In this document: positions 8,605-16,854 of the stretch, piece by piece | Position numbering within the stretch: the first letter of the stretch is position 1 | How the letters are laid out: every line of letters begins with the position of its first letter | Assembly (NCBI RefSeq): GCF_900104185.1 | Contig: NZ_FNIZ01000006.1 | Location: forward strand, 131,112 to 195,111 | Source of the DNA: Halobacillus aidingensis | GTDB taxonomy: Bacteria; Bacillota; Bacilli; Bacillales; Halobacillaceae | Reading direction: 5' to 3' | Length of the DNA: 64,000 nucleotides | Program-made: the position numbers and the translations under genes | Notes under the pieces: model-generated | What the model was told of the DNA's origin: nothing | What the model saw: only the letters and a program-made list of their open reading frames with translations | Databases searched by the model: none

Positions 8605-10821
8605 TCATTTTTTCTCTTTGATAACGAAAAGCTGAGACTGGTGATCTCCGCTGCGTTCTGCTTTTTGATGATTCGCTCCATTAAATTCCACACCAAGTGG
8701 GAGTCCGTGATACATCAGTTCGTCACCATAAAATGTTGAGCTTGTTCCCTCTACTTCATACTGTTTTTCAGAATCCAGACCGCGCAGTTTTAAAACCTGA
8801 TCGTTCTTCGGATTCGGGTAATAGTGAGCCCGATACCAGCCGACCACTGCCTGTGCTTTTTCTTCTGAGACCACCATCCAGGCCGTATCCTGATGGTTGA
8901 ACGGATTGGACAGTCGGTAAAATGTGCCGGAATGAATCAAACGACGAAGTGATTGAAATTCGATAATTTGTTCTTTTACGATGGCCTTTTCTTCGTCAGT
9001 CAGTTGACTGGGATCGAATTCATAGCCGAACGTTCCGAAGTAGGCGACATCGGCACGGAACTTTAATGGTGTGTTACGGTAGGTCTGGTGGTTCGGTACA
9101 GCGGATACGTGCGATCCCATGCTGCACAGTGGATACACAAGAGAGGTGCCGTATTGGATCTTCAACCGTTCAACGGCATCCGTATCATCACTCGTCCAAG
9201 CCTGTGGAGCATAATAAAGAACCCCGGCATCAAAACGTCCGCCTCCGCCCGCGCAAGATTCGAACAATACATCCGGGTACTTCGTCGTCAAACGCTCATA
9301 CAATTCATAAACTCCGAGAATGTACTGATGAAAAAAGTTGACCTGGTCATCCAGATATTGGGAATGTGGTTCTGTGATATTGCGGTTCATATCCCATTTG
9401 ATGTAGTCGAGTCCAGTCTCTTCGATGAGAGAACTCATCCGTTCGAACAAGTAATCGACCACCTGAGGGTTGGCGAAATCGAGCACCTTTTGATTCCGTT
9501 CCAACGTCTGATGTCTGTGTGGTGGACCGACGACCCATTCCGGGTGCTGTTTCATCAGTTCACTTTCAGGACTGATCATTTCCGGTTCAAACCAGAGCCC
9601 GAACTGAAGTCCTTTCTCTTTTACTTTTTTCGCTAACGTTCCGATCCCGTTTGGGAGTTTTTTTTCATCGACAAACCAGTCGCCAAGCGAAGTGGTATCA
9701 TCATTGCGTTGTCCAAACCAGCCGTCATCAAGGACAAACAGCTCGACTCCGAGATCTCTTGCTTCATCGGTGAAACGATCCAACTTTTCTTCATTAAAAT
9801 CAAAATACGTCGCTTCCCAGTTGTTGATTAAAATCGGACGTTCTTTTTCCATCCACCGTGGTGCAATCAAATGCTTGCGGTGTAAGTCATGCAACGTCTG
9901 GCTCATTTCGTTCAAACCGTTTTCTGTATAAGTCAAAATCACTTCCGGGTTTTGGAAGCTTTCATTCTGTGCTATCTTCCATTGAAAAGCCTGTGGATGG
10001 ATGCCCATCGTCAAGCGTGTTGTATCATAATGATCGACCTCAGCCTGAGCGAGAAAGTTCCCACTGTAGACGAATTGCATCCCAATCGCCTCCCCGCTGT
10101 CTTCGGTCGTCTCTTCCCTTTTCAAAGCGAGAAAAGGATTGTGCTGATGAGAGCTCGCCCCGCGCACACTTCCTATTGATGAAACGCCGGGCGTTAGTTT
10201 TCTCGTTTCGATGTGACGTTCCCGGGCCCATGCGCCTGATAGATGAACCATTTCATAATCAGCGTCAGGGAGGTCGATGGATGAAGACATGGAATGCTTC
10301 AAGGTCACCGACTCTTCACCATGGTTGGTGAGGCGGTTGCTTCTTGTGAGGACAGGTAGGTCACGGAAAATCGTGTACATGAGCGCCCACTCCACCTGCG
10401 CTTGGTCATCTTCGAGCGTAACCACAAGCGTTTCTGCTTCAGACTTTTCAGCGAAAGTTGCTGGAAGACCTTCCAGCTTCGGCTTCCCTTGTATTGTATG
10501 GTGGTGTTTATAACGAAAATCAGCGATGGATGCGCCGTTTTGTTCTTCTAAAATGAGCGCCGGCGTACGAAAATCTCCTTTTCCATAAACCGGTGCTTCC
10601 TGCCTGACGGTTTCCAATGAAAAACCAAGATCCCCTTCAAACGTATGTGTCGTCGAAGGGTTGGTATTTTCATAGTCTTGAAAGTGGCGGAAGTCCCGGT
10701 CTCGGAGTGCTTTGCCATAGTAGAGATGACCGAGCTGGCCGTTTTTCATGACGTGGAAAATGTAACTGATTTGACCGTTGGTTAGATGAAATTGTTGTGT
10801 TTCTTCATTAATAAAGATCAA
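8605..10821 (-). CDS. Alpha-galactosidase, GH36
   Basis: 738 residues, the usual size of tetrameric GH36 enzymes. It removes terminal alpha-galactose from melibiose, raffinose or stachyose. There is no signal peptide, so it acts on imported sugars. YIKWDMNR near residue 475 carries the nucleophile Asp, and ESCAGGGGRFDAG followed by SDDTDA near 545 carries the acid/base Asp; FGLWFEPEM near 405 is a further family motif. Start is TTG 10821, with AAGGAGGAG 6-8 bases upstream. It lies directly after the second permease gene (15 bp), which supports an alpha-galactoside as the imported substrate. Confidence 0.9.
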   Translation of the reverse strand: MIFINEETQQFHLTNGQISYIFHVMKNGQLGHLYYGKALRDRDFRHFQDYENTNPSTTHTFEGDLGFSLETVRQEAPVYGKGDFRTPALILEEQNGASIADFRYKHHHTIQGKPKLEGLPATFAEKSEAETLVVTLEDDQAQVEWALMYTIFRDLPVLTRSNRLTNHGEESVTLKHSMSSSIDLPDADYEMVHLSGAWARERHIETRKLTPGVSSIGSVRGASSHQHNPFLALKREETTEDSGEAIGMQFVYSGNFLAQAEVDHYDTTRLTMGIHPQAFQWKIAQNESFQNPEVILTYTENGLNEMSQTLHDLHRKHLIAPRWMEKERPILINNWEATYFDFNEEKLDRFTDEARDLGVELFVLDDGWFGQRNDDTTSLGDWFVDEKKLPNGIGTLAKKVKEKGLQFGLWFEPEMISPESELMKQHPEWVVGPPHRHQTLERNQKVLDFANPQVVDYLFERMSSLIEETGLDYIKWDMNRNITEPHSQYLDDQVNFFHQYILGVYELYERLTTKYPDVLFESCAGGGGRFDAGVLYYAPQAWTSDDTDAVERLKIQYGTSLVYPLCSMGSHVSAVPNHQTYRNTPLKFRADVAYFGTFGYEFDPSQLTDEEKAIVKEQIIEFQSLRRLIHSGTFYRLSNPFNHQDTAWMVVSEEKAQAVVGWYRAHYYPNPKNDQVLKLRGLDSEKQYEVEGTSSTFYGDELMYHGLPLGVEFNGANHQKAERSGDHQSQLFVIKEKK

Positions 10822-10836
10822 TGGCTGCTCCTCCTT

Positions 10837-11667
10837 CTACTCTTTGACAGATCCGCCGAGAATACCGGAAATGAACTGCTTTTGCAGCAACAAGAAGAAA
10901 ATCATGATCGGCAAGGTAGACAGTGTCGTTCCCATCATGACCTGCCCGTAGTCGATCCGTGACATTCCGACAAGACTGGAGAGGGCAACCGGCAAGGTGT
11001 ACATCTCCTGTGATTGCAGGACAACGAGCGGCCAAATAAAGTTGTTCCACTGGAACATGAACAAGAAAATCGCAACAGCGGCAAGCGCCGGGCGCATGAC
11101 TGGAAGTACGATCCGGAAGAAAATATGAAACTCTCCGGCCCCGTCCACTCGCGCAGCTTCAAGCAAAGAATCCGGAATGGACTGCATGTTCTGTCTCATT
11201 AGGAAAATCGCGAATGGATAAGCGACTTGTGGAAGGATGACCGCCTGGAACGTGTTCAGCCAGCCGACACTTCCGAAGATTTCGAACAAAGGAATCAACG
11301 TTACGTGATAAGGAATCATGATCGCGACAAGCAGCATGAAGAAAATCGCGTTACGTCCTTTGAATTGGAACTTCGCAAACGCATAGCCTGCCGCCGTACA
11401 AACGATGGCGGAAATGGCAGTAAAGGTCAGTGTAATGAACAAGGAGTTCCCCATGACGCGGATGATGCCAATGTTTTCGTTCAGATTTTTAAAGTTTTCC
11501 CATCCATAATCACCAGGAAGGAAGTTCGGCGGAACCTTGAAAATTTCTCCTGACGGGTTCGTCGCCCCGACAAACATCCAATAGAACGGGAAGACGGAAA
11601 TGATAACCCCTAGGAATAAGAAAGCGTATAGAAACGTCTTTTTAAGCGGACTGATCTGTTGCTTCAT
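10837..11667 (-). CDS. Sugar ABC transporter permease, MalG type
   Basis: 276 residues with six membrane segments, the first at ~12-35. The EAA loop that contacts the ATPase is EAARVDGAGEFHIFFRIVLP near residue 170. It forms the channel with the permease encoded just upstream (4-bp overlap). CUT1 family; substrate inferred from the neighbouring alpha-galactosidase. No ATPase gene is present in the cluster. Confidence 0.9.
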   Translation of the reverse strand: MKQQISPLKKTFLYAFLFLGVIISVFPFYWMFVGATNPSGEIFKVPPNFLPGDYGWENFKNLNENIGIIRVMGNSLFITLTFTAISAIVCTAAGYAFAKFQFKGRNAIFFMLLVAIMIPYHVTLIPLFEIFGSVGWLNTFQAVILPQVAYPFAIFLMRQNMQSIPDSLLEAARVDGAGEFHIFFRIVLPVMRPALAAVAIFLFMFQWNNFIWPLVVLQSQEMYTLPVALSSLVGMSRIDYGQVMMGTTLSTLPIMIFFLLLQKQFISGILGGSVKE

Positions 11668-12629
11668 TTATCTTCACCTGCCCATTTCATTTGTGCCCAG
11701 GAAAGGACCCCGATGATTAATACAAGAACGTAAGCAATGGCGGATGCGTAACCGAAATCAAAGTAACGGAAGCCATTTTGATACAAATAAAGGGTGATGG
11801 TCAGTGTGGCATTGTTTGGACCACCCTGTGTAAGAATGTAAGGCTCATCGAACAACTGCAGCGTACCGATCGTTGATAAGACGAAAGTGAACAAGAAAAT
11901 CGGCTTTAACTGTGGCACAGTAATGTAAAAGAACTGACGGACCTTTCCTGCCCCGTCCATCTCTGCTGCTTCATAAAGCGAAACAGGGATGTTTTGGAGA
12001 CCTGCAAGGAAAATAACCATGTTGTAACCGGTCCAGCGCCACGTGATCGCTGCCATCAGTGCAACTTTTGCCCAGAATGGATCGGACAACCAAGCGATCG
12101 CTTCAATACCAAACAGTGAAAGTACATAGTTGGCAAGACCATAGTTTTCATCAAGAATGATCATGAAGATGATTGAGGATGCGACCAATGCTGTAATCGC
12201 CGGCATGAAGAAAGCAATCCGGAAAAAGCTCTTCATTTTTACCAGTTGCGAATTAAGCGCCACTGCGATGACAACAGCTAAGAACAACTGGATCGGTACT
12301 TGAATGAGCAAAATGAGGAACGTATTCCCGAGGGCTTTGTAAAATAATGTGTCCTGGAACAAACGAATGTAGTTATCTAGTCCAACGAATTCATACCCTG
12401 ATCCTGCACGCGTTTGAAAACTCAATAATAAAGACGAAATGACTGGATAAACGGTAAAGATCAAGAAGAAGGTTACGGCTGGAAGAATAAATAAGTACGG
12501 CACCGTTTTCGGTGTAATCCATTTCTTACGGGATTTCGGTTTTTGGCTGGACGGACCCGGTTTCTTAGATGGCTGCTTGTTCGTTTCCTGGTTGGTATTT
12601 GCCATCTGTTCAGCATTCGGTTGACTCAC
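11664..12629 (-). CDS. Sugar ABC transporter permease, MalF type
   Basis: 321 residues starting at GTG 12629 with GAGGGGG nine bases upstream. A ~40-residue polar, lysine/proline-rich N-tail precedes six membrane segments; the EAA motif is EAAEMDGAGKVRQFFYITVP near residue 225. It begins a separate transcription unit: its own candidate operator and cre lie at 12664-12721, and a terminator and a repeat separate it from the binding-protein gene. Confidence 0.9.
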   Translation of the reverse strand: MSQPNAEQMANTNQETNKQPSKKPGPSSQKPKSRKKWITPKTVPYLFILPAVTFFLIFTVYPVISSLLLSFQTRAGSGYEFVGLDNYIRLFQDTLFYKALGNTFLILLIQVPIQLFLAVVIAVALNSQLVKMKSFFRIAFFMPAITALVASSIIFMIILDENYGLANYVLSLFGIEAIAWLSDPFWAKVALMAAITWRWTGYNMVIFLAGLQNIPVSLYEAAEMDGAGKVRQFFYITVPQLKPIFLFTFVLSTIGTLQLFDEPYILTQGGPNNATLTITLYLYQNGFRYFDFGYASAIAYVLVLIIGVLSWAQMKWAGEDK

Positions 12630-12663
12630 AATGTTCTACCCCCTCAAAGATATTGGTTAGTAC

Positions 12664-12677
12664 TAAAAGCGCTTTCA
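12664..12677. promoter_or_regulatory. Candidate cre (CcpA site) before the permease genes
   Basis: On the minus strand TGAAAGCGCTTTTA matches the cre consensus TGWNANCGNTNWCA at 13 of 14 positions. It is about 35 bp upstream of the permease start codon, consistent with glucose repression. Confidence 0.6.
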
Positions 12678-12697
12678 TTTTCGCGGCTTCAGACTTT

Positions 12698-12721
12698 GTT
12701 AATTAATTTAATTTACTTAAT
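12698..12721. promoter_or_regulatory. Candidate ROK-regulator operator 1
   Basis: Read on the minus strand, AAGTAAATTAAATTAATTAA resembles the sites at 14792-14813 and 14927-14953 (shared core roughly TTARTAAAWTAAATTWA). All three stand before genes of the galactoside island, so they are likely bound by the ROK protein encoded at 15002. Inference from sequence similarity only. Confidence 0.5.
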
Positions 12722-12796
12722 AGTAACATAGCCTCCTCCGTTTGTCTGCTCCATTTTCAGAAAAATTACATTCATTTTCACTTCAATAAAGCTCCC

Positions 12797-13334
12797 GATT
12801 GTGGAAGACTCCGTTTCGAGATGTTTTTGGGCTTCGTTTTGCCATAACGGGACTCAGGGGTGGCTGGGAAGCTACTCGCTTTCCTGTGGGGGAGCGTCGA
12901 GCTTCCTCGGACTGCGTCCTGCGGGATCTCGTCTATCTCCTTCTCCCACGGGAGTCTCGCAGCTTCCCAACCACCCCATTTGATGTATGTGAGAAACGAA
13001 CCCCTTTACCAAGTTGGATTGTCTTCCACCATCCCACTTTTAGAAGTATAAAGCGCTCTACATCAAGCTTCCATGCTCAAAATGATCACTGGGGGATCGT
13101 TTATATTATCCCATTCACTTGAGCATACAAGCAGAATTTCTGAGAAGTGGTTTCGAGACACTTACATGATAAAGGGGCGGAGGGGAATGGAGAGACTCCT
13201 GTGGGAAAAGAGTGCATGGTGAGACCCCGCAGGACGCAGTCCGAGGAGGCTCACCGCGCTCCCACGGAAAGCGACTCATTCCCCGCAGCCCCCATCCACT
13301 CAACAAAAGTCTCGAAACTGAGTCTTCAAGAATC
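12797..13334. repeat. Composite inverted-end repeat element, intact copy 1
   Basis: The ~538-bp element is bounded by inverted ends: GAAGACTCCGTTTCGAGA on the left (12804-12821) and its near-complement TCTCGAAACTGAGTCTTC on the right (13310-13327). Inside are two long hairpins, one with arms near 12855-12880 and 12945-12985, the other near 13180-13300 with the GTGAGACCCCGCAGGA core familiar from dispersed Bacillaceae repeats. There is no transposase gene, so it resembles a MITE. The same layout recurs at 46415-47169. The short open frames inside it are not considered genes. Confidence 0.8.
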
Positions 13335-13365
13335 CTGCTATATACTTTAATAAAGGGTTGAAACT

Positions 13366-13402
13366 AAAAGGTCGATCTCCATGTTGGGAGATCGACCTTT
13401 TT
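13366..13402. terminator. Bidirectional intrinsic terminator after the binding-protein gene
   Basis: Arms AAAAGGTCGATCTCC and GGAGATCGACCTTTT around a short loop, with A-run on one side and T-run on the other. Lying 37 bp past the stop of the solute-binding protein gene, it separates that gene from the permeases. Confidence 0.85.
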
Positions 13403-13438
13403 TCATTCTATTTGATATAGGGAGATCAATGAAACGGA

Positions 13439-14752
13439 TTAGTTGGCGCTGCGTCCTGTCTCACTTTCAAGCTTGTCCGCTGCGTTTTGAAGCGCTTCTT
13501 CAATCGGCGTGCCATCAAGCAGGATGGATGCTTGTGTATCAGACATCGTATCGAACGCACGTGCATAATCCGACGTGTAATTCGCTACAGGAATATCAGA
13601 TACTTCATCCGCAAACAGTTGGAAAACAGGTTGGCTGTTAAAGTATTCGGATTCCTGGCTGAAGTAGTCTTCTTCATACGTTGTTTCCAAAGATGGGAAA
13701 ATTCCTTTTTCTTTAAGCGCCTTCATCTGCGGATCTACTTCTGTTGTGAAATACTCAACGAATGCATAGGCTGAACTTTCGTTGTCCGTAGAAGATGGAA
13801 TCACTAAGTCAGAACCACCAAGGTTTGCTGCGCGGTTGCCGCCTTCCTCAAATGCCGGCAAGTAGAAGACATCCCAGTTGCCGCTTTGATCAGGGGCCTG
13901 GTCCATGATCGTACCGGAATACCATACTCCGAATGGAACGGTGGCCACTTCGCCGTTAACCGTTGCAGAAACGACGCCATCCCAACCGTTGTTGTTCAGG
14001 ACAAGGTCTTCCTCATGCAAACGCTGGATCACATCAAATGCTTTTTGTGATTCTTCGGAAGCTACATCAATGTTGCCTTCCTCATCATAGTAAAAAGCAC
14101 CTTGCTGGTTCATCATCATACGGTAAAGTGCATCGTCCGCTGCGATGTCAATTGGAACCATTTTTGTTCCTGTTGCTTCTTGAATCGTTTTACCTGCTTC
14201 AATGTAGTCGTCCCACGTTTTGATATCATCTGGGTTGACGCCTGCTTCTTCAAAAATATCTGTACGATAGAAGACACCTGCAGGTCCTACATCCCAAGGA
14301 GCTGCGAAAAACTCACCGTCTTCGTTTTGAGTCACAGACTTTTTATACTCTCCGAATTTATCTGCGTGCTCATCATAACCGAGCTCAGAGAGGTTAGCGA
14401 TCGCATCTGGGAATTGATCATGATAGTTCGCTAGACGATCAGACTCGACCATCACTACGTCAGGAAGTCCATTTCCACCGGATGCCAGGCCTACGGTTAA
14501 CTTTTCATAAACATCCAAACGTCCGATATCTTCCACATTCACTTCAACATCTGGGTATTGTTCTTTGAACCCATCAACAGCAAGCTCCATCGATTCAGCA
14601 GCTACGTTCCAGCCCCAAACGGTAATTTCGCCGGATGGTTCTCCACTTTCTCCACTCTCTCCAGAGGATTCTCCCCCTGTTTCACCGGAACAAGCAGCCA
14701 GTCCACCAGCCACAAGGCCTACCAAAAGAAAACTTTTCAACCAATTTTTCAT
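13439..14752 (-). CDS. Sugar ABC transporter substrate-binding lipoprotein
   Basis: 437 residues from ATG 14752 (GGGGGAGGAAG 6 bases upstream); the ATG at 14788 overlaps the control sites and lacks a ribosome site. The lipobox LAAC (cysteine near residue 21) is followed by a Gly/Ser/Glu-rich linker and a family-1 binding domain (EITVWGWN, then LPDVVMVESDRLANY near 95). It captures the sugar outside the membrane for the two permeases. It forms its own transcription unit, with cre and operator directly in front and a terminator behind, which allows higher expression than the permeases. Confidence 0.9.
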   Translation of the reverse strand: MKNWLKSFLLVGLVAGGLAACSGETGGESSGESGESGEPSGEITVWGWNVAAESMELAVDGFKEQYPDVEVNVEDIGRLDVYEKLTVGLASGGNGLPDVVMVESDRLANYHDQFPDAIANLSELGYDEHADKFGEYKKSVTQNEDGEFFAAPWDVGPAGVFYRTDIFEEAGVNPDDIKTWDDYIEAGKTIQEATGTKMVPIDIAADDALYRMMMNQQGAFYYDEEGNIDVASEESQKAFDVIQRLHEEDLVLNNNGWDGVVSATVNGEVATVPFGVWYSGTIMDQAPDQSGNWDVFYLPAFEEGGNRAANLGGSDLVIPSSTDNESSAYAFVEYFTTEVDPQMKALKEKGIFPSLETTYEEDYFSQESEYFNSQPVFQLFADEVSDIPVANYTSDYARAFDTMSDTQASILLDGTPIEEALQNAADKLESETGRSAN

Positions 14753-14773
14753 TCTGTCTTCCTCCCCCATATT

Positions 14774-14787
14774 TGATAGCGTTTTCA
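14774..14787. promoter_or_regulatory. cre (CcpA site) before the binding-protein gene
   Basis: TGATAGCGTTTTCA fits the cre consensus TGWNANCGNTNWCA at every position. It lies between the promoter and the ribosome site, where CcpA would block transcription. Confidence 0.75.
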
Positions 14788-14791
14788 AAAC

Positions 14792-14813
14792 TTAATAAAA
14801 TAAATTAACTAAC
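14792..14813. promoter_or_regulatory. Candidate ROK-regulator operator 2
   Basis: TTAATAAAATAAATTAACTA resembles the sites at 12698-12721 and 14927-14953. It abuts the -10 region of the binding-protein promoter, a position suited to repression. Confidence 0.6.
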
Positions 14814-14842
14814 TAGTTATAAGGTAGCACAGAACCATGCAA
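14814..14842 (-). promoter_or_regulatory. Candidate sigma-A promoter of the binding-protein gene
   Basis: On the minus strand TTGCAT (14842-14837), a 17-base spacer and TAACTA (14819-14814). The boxes are imperfect; the operator and cre immediately downstream strengthen the call. Confidence 0.45.
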
Positions 14843-14926
14843 ATGAAAAGAGTTTTTTCAAAATTAACTCTTTTAAAGAGAAGGCTGTTCTATAATAGAT
14901 ACCATAGAGACAACGTTAATGACAGT

Positions 14927-14953
14927 AACTTAGTAAAATAAATTTAATAAGTT
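14927..14953. promoter_or_regulatory. Candidate ROK-regulator operator 3 (autoregulation)
   Basis: Imperfect 27-bp palindrome with arms AACTTA and TAAGTT (22 of 27 positions symmetric) centred 62 bp before the regulator start codon. Its core TTAGTAAAATAAATTTAA matches the two sites that precede the transport genes. Confidence 0.6.
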
Positions 14954-15001
14954 TCTTTTTGTGGTAAAATGGAAGTAGTAGAACATAGTTGGAGGAATCG
15001 T

Positions 15002-16213
15002 ATGAGCACGCACTATACTAGAGGTAGTTTTCAGTTGATGAAATCGATGAACCGCTCGATTATTTTGAATATGATTCGCGAGCATGGGCCTATTTCCCGT
15101 GCGGATATCGCGAAGCAATCGAGATTGACTCCACCCACAGTGAGCAATATCGTGAAAGAACTTATCCAAACACAATTTGTTATTGAAACGACACAGGGGC
15201 AGTCCAAAGGTGGACGTAAACCAACATTACTGGAGATCAACGCGGATCATTTTTACATCATCGGAGTCGATGTAGGGACCTTCCATATGAACTTTGTGGT
15301 TACGAACTTATATGGAGAACTGAAGGATGTCGCAAAAAAAGACATTCCTTCTTACCCGTCAAAAGAGGATATTCTAGATACGATGAAAAGCGGTATTCGT
15401 GAATTTTTCACGTCAGGTAAATGCGATCCAGAAAAGTTTCTCGGCATCGGCATCGGGATGCACGGGATCGTGGATCCGATTGAAGGAGTCTCTCGTTTCG
15501 CTCCATCATTCCAGCTTTACGATATCCCCATAAAAGCGGAACTTGAAAATGAGTTTGATATGATTGTCAAAGTTGAGAACGACGCGAAGGCGATGACGCT
15601 TGGAGAATATTGGTTCGGTAACGGAAACGATGCGGATAACATGGTCGGTGTCAACGTCGGGAACGGGATCGGCGCTGGGATGATGATCAAAGGACAACTT
15701 TTTCACGGAGAAAACAATATCGCAGGAGAAATCGGCCACATCACGATTGACCTTTCCGGACCGAAATGTACATGTGGCAATTACGGGTGTCTGCAGACGC
15801 TTGCTGCTGGTCCAGCCATTGCAGAGAGAGCTCGCAAAGAATTGAAAACAGGGAAGCCATCCATGATTCGTGACCTTGTGGATCACGATTTTGAAAAAGT
15901 GGACGGAAAGCTTGTTTATGAAGCAGCCTGTGAAGGGGACGAGTTCAGCATTGAACTGTTGAATCAGACAGGAAGGTTTCTCGGTATCGGCTTGACCAAC
16001 TTAATTCATACATTGAACCCGAAGCGAATTATTATTGGTGGGGGCGTTTCGAAGGCCGGGGACTTTCTGATGGATGGAATCAAAGAAACGATCCATTCCA
16101 GGGGACTGACAAGTAAAGCGAAGGAAACGCATATCGTTTTATCTAAATTAGAAGAGCACGCATCAGCGATCGGGGCATGCGTATTGATATTAGAAGAATT
16201 TTTCTCGAGATAA
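15002..16213 (+). CDS. ROK-family transcriptional regulator of the galactoside cluster
   Basis: 403 residues from ATG 15002 (TTGGAGGA upstream; the ATG at 14969 lacks one). An N-terminal winged helix (residues ~10-70, DIAKQSRLTPPTVSNIVKEL) is followed by a ROK sugar-kinase-like domain: GVDVGTF near 88, the VENDAKAM segment, GNGIGAG, EIGHITI, and the zinc motif CTCGNYGC near 258. XylR/NagC-type ROK proteins are sugar-relieved repressors. It is divergent from the transport operon and three similar palindromes lie before the genes it would control. The inducer, probably a galactoside, is inferred. Confidence 0.88.
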   Translation: MSTHYTRGSFQLMKSMNRSIILNMIREHGPISRADIAKQSRLTPPTVSNIVKELIQTQFVIETTQGQSKGGRKPTLLEINADHFYIIGVDVGTFHMNFVVTNLYGELKDVAKKDIPSYPSKEDILDTMKSGIREFFTSGKCDPEKFLGIGIGMHGIVDPIEGVSRFAPSFQLYDIPIKAELENEFDMIVKVENDAKAMTLGEYWFGNGNDADNMVGVNVGNGIGAGMMIKGQLFHGENNIAGEIGHITIDLSGPKCTCGNYGCLQTLAAGPAIAERARKELKTGKPSMIRDLVDHDFEKVDGKLVYEAACEGDEFSIELLNQTGRFLGIGLTNLIHTLNPKRIIIGGGVSKAGDFLMDGIKETIHSRGLTSKAKETHIVLSKLEEHASAIGACVLILEEFFSR

Positions 16214-16214
16214 T

Positions 16215-16260
16215 AAAAGATCCTGCCGGCAATTTGAAGCATACGGCAGGATCTTTTTTT
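16215..16260. terminator. Terminator shared by the ROK and lipoprotein genes
   Basis: Hairpin AAAAGATCCTGCCG / CGGCAGGATCTTTT with a T-run on the plus side and A-run before it, so it can stop transcripts from both converging genes. Confidence 0.85.
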
Positions 16261-16630
16261 ATGGATTCATTTGCATTTGCAGGACCATTCCTTCTAACAC
16301 ATGGATGTTCCTTGCGTTGTACCGGATCCCTTTGAAATCAAAAACAAGAATCTGGCTATCTTTCACATTGAGGAGTTCCTCATAATTTTTTTCGGACACG
16401 ATTTTTTGATAGCTGATGGTTGCGATGATATTTTTTCGAGCCAGATACACCTTCATTCCGTTCAATTGCGAACGGATTTTTTTATCGGGCGGCTCTTGAT
16501 CATAAAAATAAACAAAATGCAGTTCATTCTCCATTGAGGATGTAAACTGTTGGATCGACCTCTCTGTCGCATTCTGTGCACATCCCACTAAAAGACCCAA
16601 AACGAGCACCAGTCCCAACCACTTTCTCAA
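16259..16630 (-). CDS. Small lipoprotein of unknown function
   Basis: 123 residues taking TTG 16630 as start, since GGAGG lies 8 bases upstream and the signal peptide then begins at once (MRKWLGLVLVLGLLVGC, lipobox LVGC). The mature protein, about 106 residues, is mixed alpha/beta with no motif I recognise (FVYFYDQEPPDKK, then ILVFDFKGIRYNARN). It probably sits on the outer face of the membrane. It is divergent from the LCP gene. Confidence 0.7.
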   Translation of the reverse strand: MRKWLGLVLVLGLLVGCAQNATERSIQQFTSSMENELHFVYFYDQEPPDKKIRSQLNGMKVYLARKNIIATISYQKIVSEKNYEELLNVKDSQILVFDFKGIRYNARNIHVLEGMVLQMQMNP

Positions 16631-16708
16631 TTTACATTCCTCCAAAAGAATAGCTTATACCACTATATGCCGAACCCTCCCCTCGTACCACACCTTCCAG
16701 AAAATAAC

Positions 16709-16743
16709 GTACCAGGTCATCCATATTCTGGATGACCTGGTAC
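16709..16743. repeat. Palindromic repeat, GTACCAGGTCATCC family, copy 2
   Basis: Arms GTACCAGGTCATCCA and TGGATGACCTGGTAC around ATATTC-like loop bases. It sits between two divergent promoters, where a terminator would make no sense. Confidence 0.85.
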
Positions 16744-16794
16744 ACCAATATTTAACAATTACATTCCAAATTTCCCTCTCTTTATGGGAGAGTT

Positions 16795-16823
16795 TTTACA
16801 TGTATCTACAAAAATCGTATAAT
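16795..16823 (+). promoter_or_regulatory. Sigma-A promoter of the LCP gene
   Basis: TTTACA at 16795-16800, exactly 17 bases, then a perfect TATAAT at 16818-16823, ending 31 bp before the start codon. Confidence 0.75.
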
Positions 16824-16854
16824 AGGATAGTAGTTTATAGAAAGAGGTGGGTGA

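Noticed and set aside
12799-13350. Several short open frames (60-107 codons) in the repeat region, also at 46431-47485
   Set aside because: They run through hairpin repeats in several frames on both strands, lack ribosome sites and reflect the repeat's GC-rich composition.
16215-16260. Riboswitch or leader element
   Set aside because: The hairpin lies at the 3' ends of two converging genes and has a plain terminator structure. No riboswitch-like leader was found elsewhere either.
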